This document shows positions 18,152 through 26,502 of a DNA stretch of 41,202 nt, one piece after another; positions within the stretch are counted from its first letter, which is position 1; every line of letters starts with the position of its first letter. The DNA is taken from contig NZ_LWFF01000330.1 in NCBI RefSeq assembly GCF_001635685.1, forward strand, positions 1 to 41,202, given 5' to 3'. This DNA comes from Erythrobacter sp. HI0063 (GTDB taxonomy: Bacteria > Pseudomonadota > Alphaproteobacteria > Sphingomonadales > Sphingomonadaceae). Under the pieces are notes generated by a model that was given only the letters and a program-made list of their open reading frames with translations, did no database searches and was not told where the DNA came from. The position numbers were made by a program, and so were the translations under genes.

Positions 18152-18745
18152 ATGAAACGGCGCGCCGCGCGGCTGTTCGGCCAATGGGGCGTGTTCTTCC
18201 GCGGCTTTCTCCAGCATCCCAAGATGGTCGGTTCGATCATCCCATCCTCGCGCTTCACCATCGAAAAGATGCTGGCGCCGGTGAAGTGGGACGAATGCGA
18301 TCTGTTCGTCGAATACGGCCCGGGCGTCGGCACGTTCTGCCAGCCCGTGCTCGATCGGCTGAAGCGCGACGGGGCGCTGATCGTGATCGATACCAATCCG
18401 CTTTATATCGACTATCTGAAGAAGACGATCCGCGACAGCCGCTTCCAGGCGGTGCTGGGCTCGGCCGCCGATGTCGAGGAGATTGTCGCGGCACATGGGT
18501 ACGAGCACGCCGATTACGTGCTTTCGGGCCTGCCGTTTTCGACTCTGCCCGACGGAGTCGGCCCCGCCATCGCGGCGGCGACGCACCGGGTGCTGCGCGT
18601 CGGCGGAGCGTTCCTGGTCTATCAGTTCTCGGACCGGGCGCGCGATTTCATGGCGCGCCATTTCCGCCACATCGACAGCGGTTTCGAACCGCTGAACGTG
18701 CTGCCCTGCAAGCTGTTCTGGGGCTGGAAGCGCGCCGACGACTGA
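18152..18745 (+). CDS. Class I SAM-dependent methyltransferase (phospholipid N-methyltransferase-like)
   Basis: This 197-residue Rossmann-fold methyltransferase resembles PmtA-type phospholipid N-methyltransferases and rRNA-dimethyladenosine-like enzymes. An amphipathic N-terminus (FFRGFLQHPKMVGSIIPSSR) is followed by motif I VEYGPGVGTFCQPVL, motif II acidic LIVIDTNPLYIDYL, and the motif IV region YVLSGLPFSTLP. Chain end KLFWGWKR is also seen in this group. It probably methylates a membrane lipid head group such as phosphatidylethanolamine (inference). An in-frame TTG at 18110 with TAAGGG seven bases upstream could add 14 residues; ATG 18152 has no clear site, so the start is uncertain. Confidence 0.85.
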   Translation: MKRRAARLFGQWGVFFRGFLQHPKMVGSIIPSSRFTIEKMLAPVKWDECDLFVEYGPGVGTFCQPVLDRLKRDGALIVIDTNPLYIDYLKKTIRDSRFQAVLGSAADVEEIVAAHGYEHADYVLSGLPFSTLPDGVGPAIAAATHRVLRVGGAFLVYQFSDRARDFMARHFRHIDSGFEPLNVLPCKLFWGWKRADD

Positions 18746-18760
18746 TCGGCCTCGCCCGGC

Positions 18761-19594
18761 TCAGTCCTCCCGCGTGGTCGGCACCGTCGCGGTAGCGGCG
18801 GGCCCCGACAGGCACCGGTGCAGCGATGCGAGCACCGCATAGGCGACGCAGGCGAAGCCGACATTGATGAGCGAAGAGATCAGCGCCTGCCCGATCAAAG
18901 CGACATGCTCGCCGCCCAGCGCAAAGACGAGGCCGAATACGAGCGTCGCGATCATCGAAAGCACGGTGAAGGCTGCGACGAGCAGAAGATAGAACAGGAA
19001 CAGCCGGAAGCTGTTGCCCTTGGTCAGGCGCCACGACCGACCCAGCGCGGTGATCGGATTCATGATCCGCTCGATCGCGATCGCTGGCGAACTCATCGAG
19101 AATTTGACCAGCAGATAGAGCGTCACCGGCAGCATCAGCAGCCCGAGCAGGCCGGCGATCCCTTCCGATCCGATTGCCGCGCCCAAAGCAACTCCGATGG
19201 TGGGCGGCGCAAGAATTGCGAATCCAGTCAGGATCTGGGCTCCGATCTGGGTCGGGAGGAATCGCAGGCCGCGCCCCATCGCATCTCCCACGGTCGGGCG
19301 ATCGCGATCGCCGAGTATCGCCAGCAGGGCGATCGAGCCGATCGCCTGGATCAGAGCGAGCAACAGAAGCGCCCACCAGTATTCGGCATAGAATGCGACG
19401 ATCATTGCGGACGCCGCATCCATGTCGGGCTCCGCCCCGGAAGCGCCCGCCTGGCCCATCGGATCGGGTAGAAAGAGCGCGAAGGCGAGATACGGGACGA
19501 AGAAGAACACGCCCGCCAAAACCAGCACCATCTCGCGATTGGCTGCCAGCATCTTCATCGCGCCATCCCATGCGGCGCTGAGGTCGAGTTTCAT
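18761..19594 (-). CDS. Multi-pass membrane protein of unknown function
   Basis: This 277-residue protein has about six membrane segments: [81 protein letters not shown], and two near the end. The segment [26 protein letters not shown] resembles the conserved loop of the YciC / glycerophosphodiesterase-membrane-domain (DUF975-like) families, which are mostly uncharacterised. The ATG lies 63 bases from the divergent lipB start. A methyltransferase for lipids ends 15 bases beyond its stop on the other strand; any shared role in membranes is a guess. Confidence 0.8.
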   Translation of the reverse strand: MKLDLSAAWDGAMKMLAANREMVLVLAGVFFFVPYLAFALFLPDPMGQAGASGAEPDMDAASAMIVAFYAEYWWALLLLALIQAIGSIALLAILGDRDRPTVGDAMGRGLRFLPTQIGAQILTGFAILAPPTIGVALGAAIGSEGIAGLLGLLMLPVTLYLLVKFSMSSPAIAIERIMNPITALGRSWRLTKGNSFRLFLFYLLLVAAFTVLSMIATLVFGLVFALGGEHVALIGQALISSLINVGFACVAYAVLASLHRCLSGPAATATVPTTRED

Positions 19595-19657
19595 TCCATA
19601 TCCTTAGGCTTGCGTTTCCCCTTGATAAGCGTGCCCGCCATTGCCACGCAATCGCCG

Positions 19658-20329
19658 ATGTCCGATCGCTGGCCCGAAACCGTCGAAATCCGTCGCGAAA
19701 GCGAGCAAGTGCCCTATCGCGATGCGCTTGCAGAAATGGATGTGCGCAATCGCGCGATCGCGGCGGGCGAGGCGCCGGAACTCGTCTGGCTGCTGGAGCA
19801 TCCCCCCGTCTACACCGCCGGCACCAGTGCCGCGCAAGACGAACTGCTCGATCCGCGTTTCGAAGTGGTCGAAGCGGGGCGGGGCGGACGCTACACCTAT
19901 CACGGACCGGGGCAACGGATCGGCTACGTCCTGCTCGACCTGACGAAACGCGGACGCGACGTGCGGTGTTTCGTCCACGCGCTGGAAGGCTGGGTGATCG
20001 CGACCTTGGGCGATATCGGCGTCGAGGCGTGGCGGGCGGAAGGACGGGTCGGCATCTGGTGCCACGATCCGAACCGGCGCGAGGCCAAGATCGGCGCGAT
20101 CGGCGTGCGCGTGCGGCGCTGGGTCACGATGCACGGCTTTTCCGTCAATCTTACTCCCGATCTCTCGCATTTCACCGGAATCGTGCCGTGCGGGATCGAG
20201 GAATTCGGCGTCACGAGCCTCGATGCGCTCGGCATCGCGCTTGCGCCCGAGGCTTGGGATGAGGCATTGCTCGCGCGCGGACCGGATTTCCTCGCCGCGC
20301 TGGAAGGAAAAGAGTGCTCCCTGCCATGA
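19658..20329 (+). CDS. lipB: LipB, lipoyl(octanoyl) transferase
   Basis: LipB transfers octanoate from acyl carrier protein to lipoyl domains, the first step of lipoate synthesis. The product has 223 residues. Key motifs are present: [24 protein letters not shown] (substrate binding), and the catalytic pair Lys in [18 protein letters not shown] and Cys in [19 protein letters not shown] 19658 ([10 protein letters not shown]) is chosen because the family fold starts there; the TTG at 19610 adds 16 unconserved residues. LipA is not in the window. Its stop overlaps the start of a small lipoprotein gene (ATGA). Confidence 0.95.
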   Translation: MSDRWPETVEIRRESEQVPYRDALAEMDVRNRAIAAGEAPELVWLLEHPPVYTAGTSAAQDELLDPRFEVVEAGRGGRYTYHGPGQRIGYVLLDLTKRGRDVRCFVHALEGWVIATLGDIGVEAWRAEGRVGIWCHDPNRREAKIGAIGVRVRRWVTMHGFSVNLTPDLSHFTGIVPCGIEEFGVTSLDALGIALAPEAWDEALLARGPDFLAALEGKECSLP

Positions 20330-20634
20330 TCACGCGCCCACTCGCTAAGTTCGCCGCTCTCGTGACGGCCGGTGCTTTCCTCGCCGCGTGCGAGAGCGAA
20401 AGCGCGCCGCCGCCCGTCGAAGACGATGGCCGCGCCACGGCGGAAGGCGAAGTGCTGGGCGGCACGATCAGCGACGAGATGCTCCCGCTCGACACGCTCC
20501 GTTCGCAATCGCCGCCCCAAGGGTCGGGTTCGGGCTCGGGGGGCTCTTCGGCGGAAGGTTCGACCGAGGTCGAGACGGATGCGGCCAGCGAACCGGAGGA
20601 GGCGGTCGAGGCCGAGGTCGAGCAGGCGGAGTAG
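20326..20634 (+). CDS. Small acidic lipoprotein of unknown function
   Basis: This 102-residue protein has a lipoprotein signal peptide: [15 protein letters not shown], with lipobox LAAC and Cys22 as the expected lipidation site. The mature part is low complexity: a Gly/Ser stretch ([14 protein letters not shown]) and a Glu/Ala-rich tail ([14 protein letters not shown]) give a strong negative charge. ATG 20326 overlaps the lipB stop by four bases, which supports translational coupling and makes this a real gene despite its composition. I do not recognise a family. Confidence 0.75.
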   Translation: MITRPLAKFAALVTAGAFLAACESESAPPPVEDDGRATAEGEVLGGTISDEMLPLDTLRSQSPPQGSGSGSGGSSAEGSTEVETDAASEPEEAVEAEVEQAE

Positions 20635-20680
20635 CCCGAAACGGGCTTCCCCACCGAGCCAAGCCCGGCGGGGAAGCGAT
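20635..20680. terminator. Hairpin region between convergent genes, possible bidirectional terminator
   Basis: GCTTCCCC (20645-20652) and GGGGAAGC (20670-20677) form a perfect 8-bp stem. A shorter hairpin AGCCCG-AAA-CGGGCT just before it shares bases with this stem, so the two are alternatives. There is no strong T-run. It fills the gap between the lipoprotein gene and the convergent Old Yellow Enzyme gene. Confidence 0.4.
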
Positions 20681-20684
20681 ACGG

Positions 20685-21776
20685 CTATTCGCCCAGTTTC
20701 GGGTAGTCGATATAGCCTTCCGGCCCCTTGCCGTACCACGATTGCGGCACGCCCTTGTTCGGTGCGATCTCCGCGCCGGTGCGGAAGCGTTCGGGCAGGT
20801 CGGGGTTGGAAATGAAGTCCCGCCCCCAGCTGACCGCGTCGCAGCGTCCGGCTTCGATATCCGCGACCGCTTCGTCCGCGCTGTAATCGCTATTGAGCAC
20901 CAGCGCGCCCGAATAGATATCGCGGATCAGCGGGCTCTGCTTCGGCACGTCGGTATTGCCGAACGTGCCTTCCGGGCCCGGCTCGCGCAGTTCAAGGAAG
21001 GCTAGGCCGAGATCCTCGACCACGCGAGCCGCCGCGCCGAAGGTTTCGGCCGGATTGCTGTCGTCGCAGCCCTGCGTTTCGCCATTGGGGGACAGGCGCA
21101 CCCCGGTGCGGTCCGCGCCCCAGACGCCCACCAACGCTTCTAGTACTTCGCGCAGAAAACGCGTGCGGTTCTCGGCGCTACCGCCATATTCGTCCTCGCG
21201 CAAATTGGTGCTGTCGCGCAGGAATTGATCGACAAGATAGCCGTTCGCGCCGTGCAGCTGCACGCCGTCGAACCCGGCCTTCTTGGCGTTTTCGGCGGCC
21301 TTGCGATAATCGTCGACCACGCGCGCAATTTCGTCGGTTTCGAGCGCGCGGGCCGCTTCGTAATCCTTGCGCCCTTCGAAAGTGTGCGCATGGCCGGGGG
21401 CCTTGGTGGCGCTGGCGGAAACGGGAGGTTTTCCGCCGAGGAAATCGGGATGGACCAGGCGGCCCATGTGCCACATCTGGAGCACGATCTGGCCGCCTTC
21501 GTCGTGGACGGCCTTCGTCACCTGCTTCCAGCCTTCGGTCTGCTCCTCGCTCCAGATACCCGGCGCGGCGGGCCAGCCTAGGCCTTCCACGCTGATGCCG
21601 GTCGCTTCGCTGATGATGAGACCGGCGGACGCGCGCTGGCGGTAATAGGTCGCCATCATCTCGTTGGGGATCGAACCGGGCTGAGTCGAACGGCCGCGCG
21701 TGAGAGGCGCCATCCAGATGCGGTTCTTCGCTTCGAGCGCACCGAAGCGCAGGGGCTGGAACAAGGTGTCGTGCAT
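20685..21776 (-). CDS. Old Yellow Enzyme family alkene reductase
   Basis: This 363-residue FMN-dependent, NAD(P)H-using TIM-barrel enzyme is of the NemA/OYE class, reducing activated C=C bonds, nitro compounds or nitrate esters. Motifs: FQPLRFGALEAKNRIWMAPLTR at the start, SEATGISVEGLGW, QMWHMGRLVHP, the ligand-binding H-x-x-N in VQLHGANGYLVDQFLRD, EDEYGGSAENRTRF, and the phosphate-binding end EAGRCDAVSWGRDFISNPDLPER. ATG 21776 is preferred, with AAAGGA about 10 bases upstream; ATG 21804 would add nine residues. It is divergent from the EamA gene. Substrate unknown. Confidence 0.94.
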   Translation of the reverse strand: MHDTLFQPLRFGALEAKNRIWMAPLTRGRSTQPGSIPNEMMATYYRQRASAGLIISEATGISVEGLGWPAAPGIWSEEQTEGWKQVTKAVHDEGGQIVLQMWHMGRLVHPDFLGGKPPVSASATKAPGHAHTFEGRKDYEAARALETDEIARVVDDYRKAAENAKKAGFDGVQLHGANGYLVDQFLRDSTNLREDEYGGSAENRTRFLREVLEALVGVWGADRTGVRLSPNGETQGCDDSNPAETFGAAARVVEDLGLAFLELREPGPEGTFGNTDVPKQSPLIRDIYSGALVLNSDYSADEAVADIEAGRCDAVSWGRDFISNPDLPERFRTGAEIAPNKGVPQSWYGKGPEGYIDYPKLGE

Positions 21777-21830
21777 GGGGACCAAATCCTTTTTGCTGGT
21801 CATGTCTGGCAGGGGAGCTAGGGGCCGGTC

Positions 21831-22736
21831 ATGGGCGACACAAGCGACGCGGCGGACAAGAATGCCTTTCAGCCCGGTGCATGGCATTTCGTTGCGCTGC
21901 TGGGCGGAAACGTGGCGCTGGCGCTGGGGCCGTGGCTGGTGCGGCTGGCGGATACTGGCCCGGTCAGCGCCGGGTTCTGGCGGTTGTTCCTGCCGATCCC
22001 TCTGATCGCGCTGTTCGCCTGGCGCGAGAAATCGCGGCATCCGATCGATCGGCGCGTCGCGCTGCTGGCGGTGGTGGCGGGGGTGTTCTTCGCGCTGGAT
22101 CTTGGCAGCTGGCACCTCGGAATCGAGCGCACCCGGCTCGGCAATGCGACACTATTCGGCAATGCGGGCAGCGTGATCCTGATGGTGTGGGGCCTGATCG
22201 CGCTGCGCCGCGCACCGACCGGGCGTGAAGGACTGGGCATCACGGCGGCGCTGGCGGGCGCGGGTATATTGCTCGGGCGCAGCCTCGAGATATCGACACA
22301 GAGCGCGCTCGGCGATCTGTTCTGCCTGTTTGCTGGGGTATGCTACGCTTTCTACCTGCTTCCGGCGCAGAAGGCGCGGGCGAAAATCGGGCAGTGGAGC
22401 GTACTGCTCCTGGTCTGCATCACCGCTGCACCGCTGCTGCTCCTGATCGCAATCGGGTTGGGAGAGCCGGTTTGGCCGGGCGATTGGACGCCGGTCGTCG
22501 CGCTGGCGATTTCGAGCCAGATCGTGGGGCAAGGTCTGCTGGTCTATTCGCTCGGTCACTTCCCGCCGCTCGTTATCGGTCTGGCGCTGCTGACCCAGCC
22601 AGCGATCGCGGCGGCGGTCGGCTGGTTCGCGTTCGGAGAGACTTTGGGCGGGCTCGATATCGTCGGGATGGTTTTGGTCGGGGCGGCGCTGCTGCTGGCG
22701 CGGACGGCGAAGGCGGTTCCGATCCGCGCGCGCTAG
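21831..22736 (+). CDS. DMT superfamily transporter (EamA domains)
   Basis: This 301-residue membrane protein has ten predicted membrane segments in two EamA repeats. It opens with FVALLGGNVALALGPWLVRLAD and shows the repeat hallmark near the end of each half (RTRLGNATLFGNAGSVILMVWG; HFPPLVIGLALLTQPAIAAAVGWFAFGETLGG). Such proteins export or import metabolites such as amino acids or nucleotides; the substrate is not evident. Its TAG overlaps the TAG of the convergent DUF2254 gene. Confidence 0.9.
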   Translation: MGDTSDAADKNAFQPGAWHFVALLGGNVALALGPWLVRLADTGPVSAGFWRLFLPIPLIALFAWREKSRHPIDRRVALLAVVAGVFFALDLGSWHLGIERTRLGNATLFGNAGSVILMVWGLIALRRAPTGREGLGITAALAGAGILLGRSLEISTQSALGDLFCLFAGVCYAFYLLPAQKARAKIGQWSVLLLVCITAAPLLLLIAIGLGEPVWPGDWTPVVALAISSQIVGQGLLVYSLGHFPPLVIGLALLTQPAIAAAVGWFAFGETLGGLDIVGMVLVGAALLLARTAKAVPIRAR

Positions 22737-24049
22737 CGCTTCACCGCATTGATGAAGGTCTGATAGCGCGCTTCCACCGCCAGCAGTTCCGGCCCGGCGA
22801 GGTGTTCGCGCGCCTGGCGGACCAGCCTTTCCCCCTCGCGCCGGATCTCGGTGCGGCGGCTCTCGTCGTCGAGCGTCGTTGTGGCGTCTACCAGCGTGTC
22901 GAACATGACGAGCGTTGCGATCCGATTGGTGGCGACACCGCTGCGGATCGCGCCGAAGCCGCGCGCGAGGAAATGTTCGAAATCGTCATCCAGCAGGACG
23001 AGGTGCGGCTCCTCCCCGTCCTCGGCGAAACTGCGCGTCAAATTGCGACGCGCCAGTTCGGCGGTCGCCGCGCCTAGCCAGTGGATGGCGGTTATGGCCG
23101 TGAAGGGATCGTTGATGCCGGGCGACAGGGCGCGCAGCCCGATCTCCACCAGCTCGTCGATCAGGAACTGCATGTCCTGCGAGGGCGTGCGCATAGCGCC
23201 CGTTCCGAAGCAGGCGCGCACTTCGTCGTCCGGGCAATCTTCGATCGCGTCGAGGTCCGACCAATAGGCGAGCGCGATCGAGGGGTGAACGAAATCGCCC
23301 GTCCGTACCGCCAGATTGAGCTTGCCGTTTTCCTTGCGGGCGATGCGTTCGAGCGCTTCGAACTGGATCGCTTGGACATACCCCGTCTCGTGCGCGATGA
23401 TCGGCACGCCTTCGGGTGCGTTCAAGGCACGCTCGCCCCGGTTTTCTTCGGGAAACAGGCGCTTGATATCCCTGAGCAGGCGCCCGCCGATCCCTTCCAG
23501 CACCGCGTTGACGCGGATCGAGGCGGGCACGTGATTAAGGAAATAGACCAGCACCGCGATCGACAGCAGCATCAGCACGAATGCCGTCAGCAGACTGATC
23601 TGCGGCACGAAGCCGGACATGGCGGTCGGTTCGGTCGCGAAGAGCGGCGTTTCCTCCGCCTTCCTCACCGCGCGCAGCACCGTAATCGCATAGACGAACG
23701 TGCCGATGAAGGTCGCCAGGCTGAATTGATTGCCGCGATCTTCCATGAAATTGGTAAGCAGGCGCGGCCCGTAATTGCCGCTGGCATAAGCGACGGAGGC
23801 GATCGTGATCGAGAACACGGTCGACGCCACGCCGATCATCGTGCCCGCAATCACGGTCAGCATATTGATCGCCCCATCGGGACGCGCAGGCTGGAGCCAG
23901 CTCGTCTGGGAGACCACATCGGACCAGCCATTGCGGTCGAGCCACAGAGTCGCGGTGGCCGCTGCGAGCGCCAGCAGCGAAAAAACGGCGGGCAGGAACC
24001 AGTAGCTCGCATTGATGCTCTGCCAGATCGTCTTGAGACGTGCCATCAT
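22733..24049 (-). CDS. DUF2254 membrane protein (second of a tandem pair)
   Basis: This 438-residue protein of unknown function matches DUF2254. Four membrane segments lie in the first ~160 residues (YWFLPAVFSLLALAAATATLWL; a segment around TVIAGTMIGVASTVFSITIASVAYAS; LATFIGTFVYAITVLRAV; LLTAFVLMLLSIAVLVYFLNHV). A large soluble part follows, with conserved-looking GYVQAIQFEALERIA, LVEIGLRALSPGINDPFTAITAIHWLG and VLLDDDFEHFL. Its ATG overlaps the stop of the upstream paralogue (ATGA), so they are co-translated. No biochemical function is known to me. Confidence 0.88.
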   Translation of the reverse strand: MMARLKTIWQSINASYWFLPAVFSLLALAAATATLWLDRNGWSDVVSQTSWLQPARPDGAINMLTVIAGTMIGVASTVFSITIASVAYASGNYGPRLLTNFMEDRGNQFSLATFIGTFVYAITVLRAVRKAEETPLFATEPTAMSGFVPQISLLTAFVLMLLSIAVLVYFLNHVPASIRVNAVLEGIGGRLLRDIKRLFPEENRGERALNAPEGVPIIAHETGYVQAIQFEALERIARKENGKLNLAVRTGDFVHPSIALAYWSDLDAIEDCPDDEVRACFGTGAMRTPSQDMQFLIDELVEIGLRALSPGINDPFTAITAIHWLGAATAELARRNLTRSFAEDGEEPHLVLLDDDFEHFLARGFGAIRSGVATNRIATLVMFDTLVDATTTLDDESRRTEIRREGERLVRQAREHLAGPELLAVEARYQTFINAVKR

Positions 24050-25410
24050 GCGAGTTGCCCTGCGTCGATCGTATCGGCTGCTCGATCGTCGGTGGCAGCG
24101 GCGTCCCGTCCGGCCATGCGCATCGGCTTGAATCCTTCGAACGCGGCTTCGATGTCGCGGCGATCTCGTGGATATTGAGCGCGCGCGGCGGCATGTTCGG
24201 TCAGGGATTTCGCTTCGTCGTAGAGAAAGTCGATCAGAGCCTCCTGGCGCTTGTCCGGGTCTTGGGCGAACAGCGGTTCACAGATGCGGCGGTAATTGTC
24301 GGTCATACGGATCGCAACCGATGGATAATCGGCGGCGGCCTGACGGAACGCGGCGAGCGGGTCTGCGAACAGGCCGCGAAAGTCCTGTCCCGGCAGCTCG
24401 AACTGTGGGCAGTGGGCACGCGCGGGTATCTTGTCGGCATCGACCCAGTTTCCGCTATGCCCCGCGATCACTTCGGCCAGCGAATCCGCTGCGGCCAGCG
24501 CGGTGTAGAAATCGTTGATGGCGGGCGACAGGGCCCGCGCCGCGATCTCCACCAGCAGGCGGATCTGGAACACGGTGCCCTGGCTGTTGCTGCGAAACGG
24601 ACCGATGGGAATGCTCTTCACGACGCTTTTGGGATTGTCGAGCCGATGTTCGAGCGCGGCGACCGGTTCCCCCGCCAATACGTGCTGCCCCGGCGCCACG
24701 CAGATGCGGACGATACCGGGATGATCCTTCAGCGATTTTTCCAGCTCATCCAGATCGACGCCTTCGACATAGCCGCTGCGCGGGGCGGGCAGAAGCTGCG
24801 CGAATTCACCGGTGAAGCGTTCCACGCCGATAACGTCGATCGACGGCGTGCGGGCATCCTTGGCGAGCGCGTCGATCGCCTTGTCGATGAACATGGTGCG
24901 ACCCAGATCGTGCAGCGCCACGGCCAGCATGGCCAGATTGACTGCCAGGAGGGCGAGCATCACCGTGATGGTCGCAAGCGGTGTCTGCGCCAGATCGGCC
25001 TCGGAATCGATCGCCGCCAGCGTCAGGACTGAAAACAGCGTCGTGAAGGTCAGCCCTGCGATCGAGACTTGGACCAAGCGTTTGCCCAGCCAGCGATCGA
25101 TCAGTCTCACGCCGAGATTGCCCGCCGCGAGCGTGAGCACCAGTAGCGAGATCGAGAAGAACAGCGTCAACAACGCGGCGTCGATCCCTGCGACGATGCC
25201 GGCGGTTTCCTTCGCCGCATCCGCCGTCGTCACGGGGGACAGGCCGTTGTCGAGCATCCAGTCGGTCAGCCCGTTGCGGTCGAAATGCAGGATCGCGCCG
25301 AAAGCCAGCGGGGCCGCCACAACCGCGCAGAGTGCCAGGAACCAGTAATTCGCCACCAGCCGGTGGAGGATCCAGCCGAACAGACCGGTAATCGGATTTC
25401 CTGAAAGCAT
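24046..25410 (-). CDS. DUF2254 membrane protein (first of a tandem pair)
   Basis: This 454-residue paralogue of the next gene has the same plan: four N-terminal membrane segments (NYWFLALCAVVAAPLAFGAIL; a segment around AGIDAALLTLFFSISLLVLTL; SIAGLTFTTLFSVLTLAA; TVMLALLAVNLAMLAVAL), then a soluble domain with SGYVEGVDLDELEKSL and IRLLVEIAARALSPAINDFYTALAAADSL. The pair ALSPGINDPFTA / ALSPAINDFYTA marks the shared family. Overall identity looks modest, which suggests an old duplication and perhaps a heteromer. It is divergent from the rhodopsin gene with 154 bases between the starts. Function unknown. Confidence 0.88.
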   Translation of the reverse strand: MLSGNPITGLFGWILHRLVANYWFLALCAVVAAPLAFGAILHFDRNGLTDWMLDNGLSPVTTADAAKETAGIVAGIDAALLTLFFSISLLVLTLAAGNLGVRLIDRWLGKRLVQVSIAGLTFTTLFSVLTLAAIDSEADLAQTPLATITVMLALLAVNLAMLAVALHDLGRTMFIDKAIDALAKDARTPSIDVIGVERFTGEFAQLLPAPRSGYVEGVDLDELEKSLKDHPGIVRICVAPGQHVLAGEPVAALEHRLDNPKSVVKSIPIGPFRSNSQGTVFQIRLLVEIAARALSPAINDFYTALAAADSLAEVIAGHSGNWVDADKIPARAHCPQFELPGQDFRGLFADPLAAFRQAAADYPSVAIRMTDNYRRICEPLFAQDPDKRQEALIDFLYDEAKSLTEHAAARAQYPRDRRDIEAAFEGFKPMRMAGRDAAATDDRAADTIDAGQLA

Positions 25411-25564
25411 CGCCCGGCCCCCTGTTATCGCACGCTTGCGAGGAACCTAACCGCGCAGCGGGGATTTGGTTGCCGCATACCCTGTGTCTCGTCCTCCAAG
25501 CGGGGCGGCCTTTCGGTGGGAAGGGCACGCGGTCCTGTTTCGTCAACCTTCAAGGGGCACAGAT
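25411..25564. promoter_or_regulatory. Divergent promoter region between DUF2254 and rhodopsin genes
   Basis: This 154-base gap must hold promoters for both directions. AAGGGG (25552-25557) ends 7 bases before the rhodopsin ATG and is a good ribosome site. I could not find a convincing -35/-10 pair by eye, nor a clear light- or stress-regulator site. Confidence 0.4.
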
Positions 25565-26431
25565 ATGGTCTCTCCCGATCTCGCCGGACAGTTCGGCAGC
25601 ATTGAAAACTTGGTTGCGCTCACCTCCGGCCAGTACACGGCCGGTTCGCTGATCCTAATGGTCAGCTATGGCGCGCATTTCGCCTTCATCCTGTTCTTCC
25701 TCGCGATGGCATGGCAATTGGCGCCGCGCTATCGCATCGTTCCGATCATGTCGGCAGTGGTCATGGCGTCTGCCGGGCTCAGCCTGATGCGCGAATTCAG
25801 CCTGTGGCAGGAAAGCTACGAGCTGGTCGGCAATCTTTACCAGCCGCTCGCCGAGAATACGAGCTTCACCAATGCCTTCCGCTACGGCAACTGGACCATC
25901 ACGGTTCCGATCCTGCTGACGCAGCTTGCCATCGCCTTCGGCCTGCCGCGCCCCGAATTGCACAAACGTGCGGCCCGGATGATCATTCCCGGCGTGCTGA
26001 TGATCTGGACCGGCCTTTATGGCCAGTTCGGCGAAACCGGTGACTGGAGCCGTCTCAACCTGTGGGGCGTCATCTCGACCGTGTTCTTCGTGTGGCTTAT
26101 CGTGGAAGTGCGCGGCGTGATCACGCGCGGCGTGCAGACTAGCCCGGCGCAATTGCAGACGTGGCCGAAGAACATCTGGTGGTATTTCCTTGCCACCTGG
26201 GGCCTCTATCCTATCGCCTACGCCCTGCCGCAGCTGGGCTTCACCGGCGACGTGGTGGTGGTGCGCCAGCTGCTGTTCTCGATCGCGGACATCTCGTCCA
26301 AGCTGATCTACGGCATCATCCTCAGCCGCTATGTCCTGCGTCGCAGCGCGCTGGAAGGCTATGTGCCCGCCGCGGAAGCGCTGGAGACCTCTCCGCTCGG
26401 GTCGAGCGTGGCGTCGAGCCGCGGCGACTGA
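25565..26431 (+). CDS. NTQ-motif microbial rhodopsin, predicted light-driven inward chloride pump
   Basis: This 288-residue, seven-helix retinal protein contains in helix C RYGNWTITVPILLTQ. Against bacteriorhodopsin Asp85-Thr89-Asp96 the residues are Asn109-Thr113-Gln120, the NTQ motif of bacterial chloride pumps such as those of Fulvimarina pelagi and Nonlabens marinus (known family). Arg106 matches Arg82. In helix G the retinal-binding Lys246 and counter-ion Asp242 lie in SIADISSKLIYG. Helix F has W-x-x-Y-P (WGLYP). Helix E has Gly168 (LWGVIST) at the Trp138 position, as in antenna-binding xanthorhodopsin. ATG 25565 is set by AAGGGG seven bases upstream; the open frame from 25466 is non-coding leader. 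The blh gene for retinal follows. Chloride transport is inferred from the motif. Confidence 0.95.
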   Translation: MVSPDLAGQFGSIENLVALTSGQYTAGSLILMVSYGAHFAFILFFLAMAWQLAPRYRIVPIMSAVVMASAGLSLMREFSLWQESYELVGNLYQPLAENTSFTNAFRYGNWTITVPILLTQLAIAFGLPRPELHKRAARMIIPGVLMIWTGLYGQFGETGDWSRLNLWGVISTVFFVWLIVEVRGVITRGVQTSPAQLQTWPKNIWWYFLATWGLYPIAYALPQLGFTGDVVVVRQLLFSIADISSKLIYGIILSRYVLRRSALEGYVPAAEALETSPLGSSVASSRGD

Positions 26432-26462
26432 CCGGCTTGCGGCGCGTCCGCACGGCCAAACC

Positions 26463-26495
26463 AAAGGGGCCCTGGCATGATGCCGGGGCCCTTTT
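26463..26495 (+). terminator. Rho-independent terminator between rhodopsin and blh
   Basis: AAAGGGGCCCTGGCAT (26463-26478) pairs with ATGCCGGGGCCCTTTT (26480-26495): about 14-15 base pairs with two G-T wobbles, a tiny loop and a TTTT end. It starts 31 bases after the rhodopsin stop. Because the stem is nearly symmetric it could work in both directions. The next gene starts at its very end, so it probably limits read-through into blh. Confidence 0.85.
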
Positions 26496-26502
26496 GTCGT
26501 GG

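Noticed and set aside
16937..18745. 602-residue open frame that could be read as a fusion ending in a methyltransferase
   Set aside because: Only the last ~197 residues make a protein fold; the rest is antisense to the MFS gene and compositionally odd.
25442..25446. GGAAC upstream of rhodopsin as the -35 of a general-stress (EcfG) promoter
   Set aside because: No matching -10 (GTT) is found at 16-17 bases; the nearest GTT is about 22 bases away.
25565..26431. Rhodopsin as a proton pump (xanthorhodopsin/proteorhodopsin) or a sodium pump
   Set aside because: The Asp of DTE is Asn109 and the third position is Gln120, which argues against a proton pump; the middle position is Thr113, not the Asp of NDQ sodium pumps.
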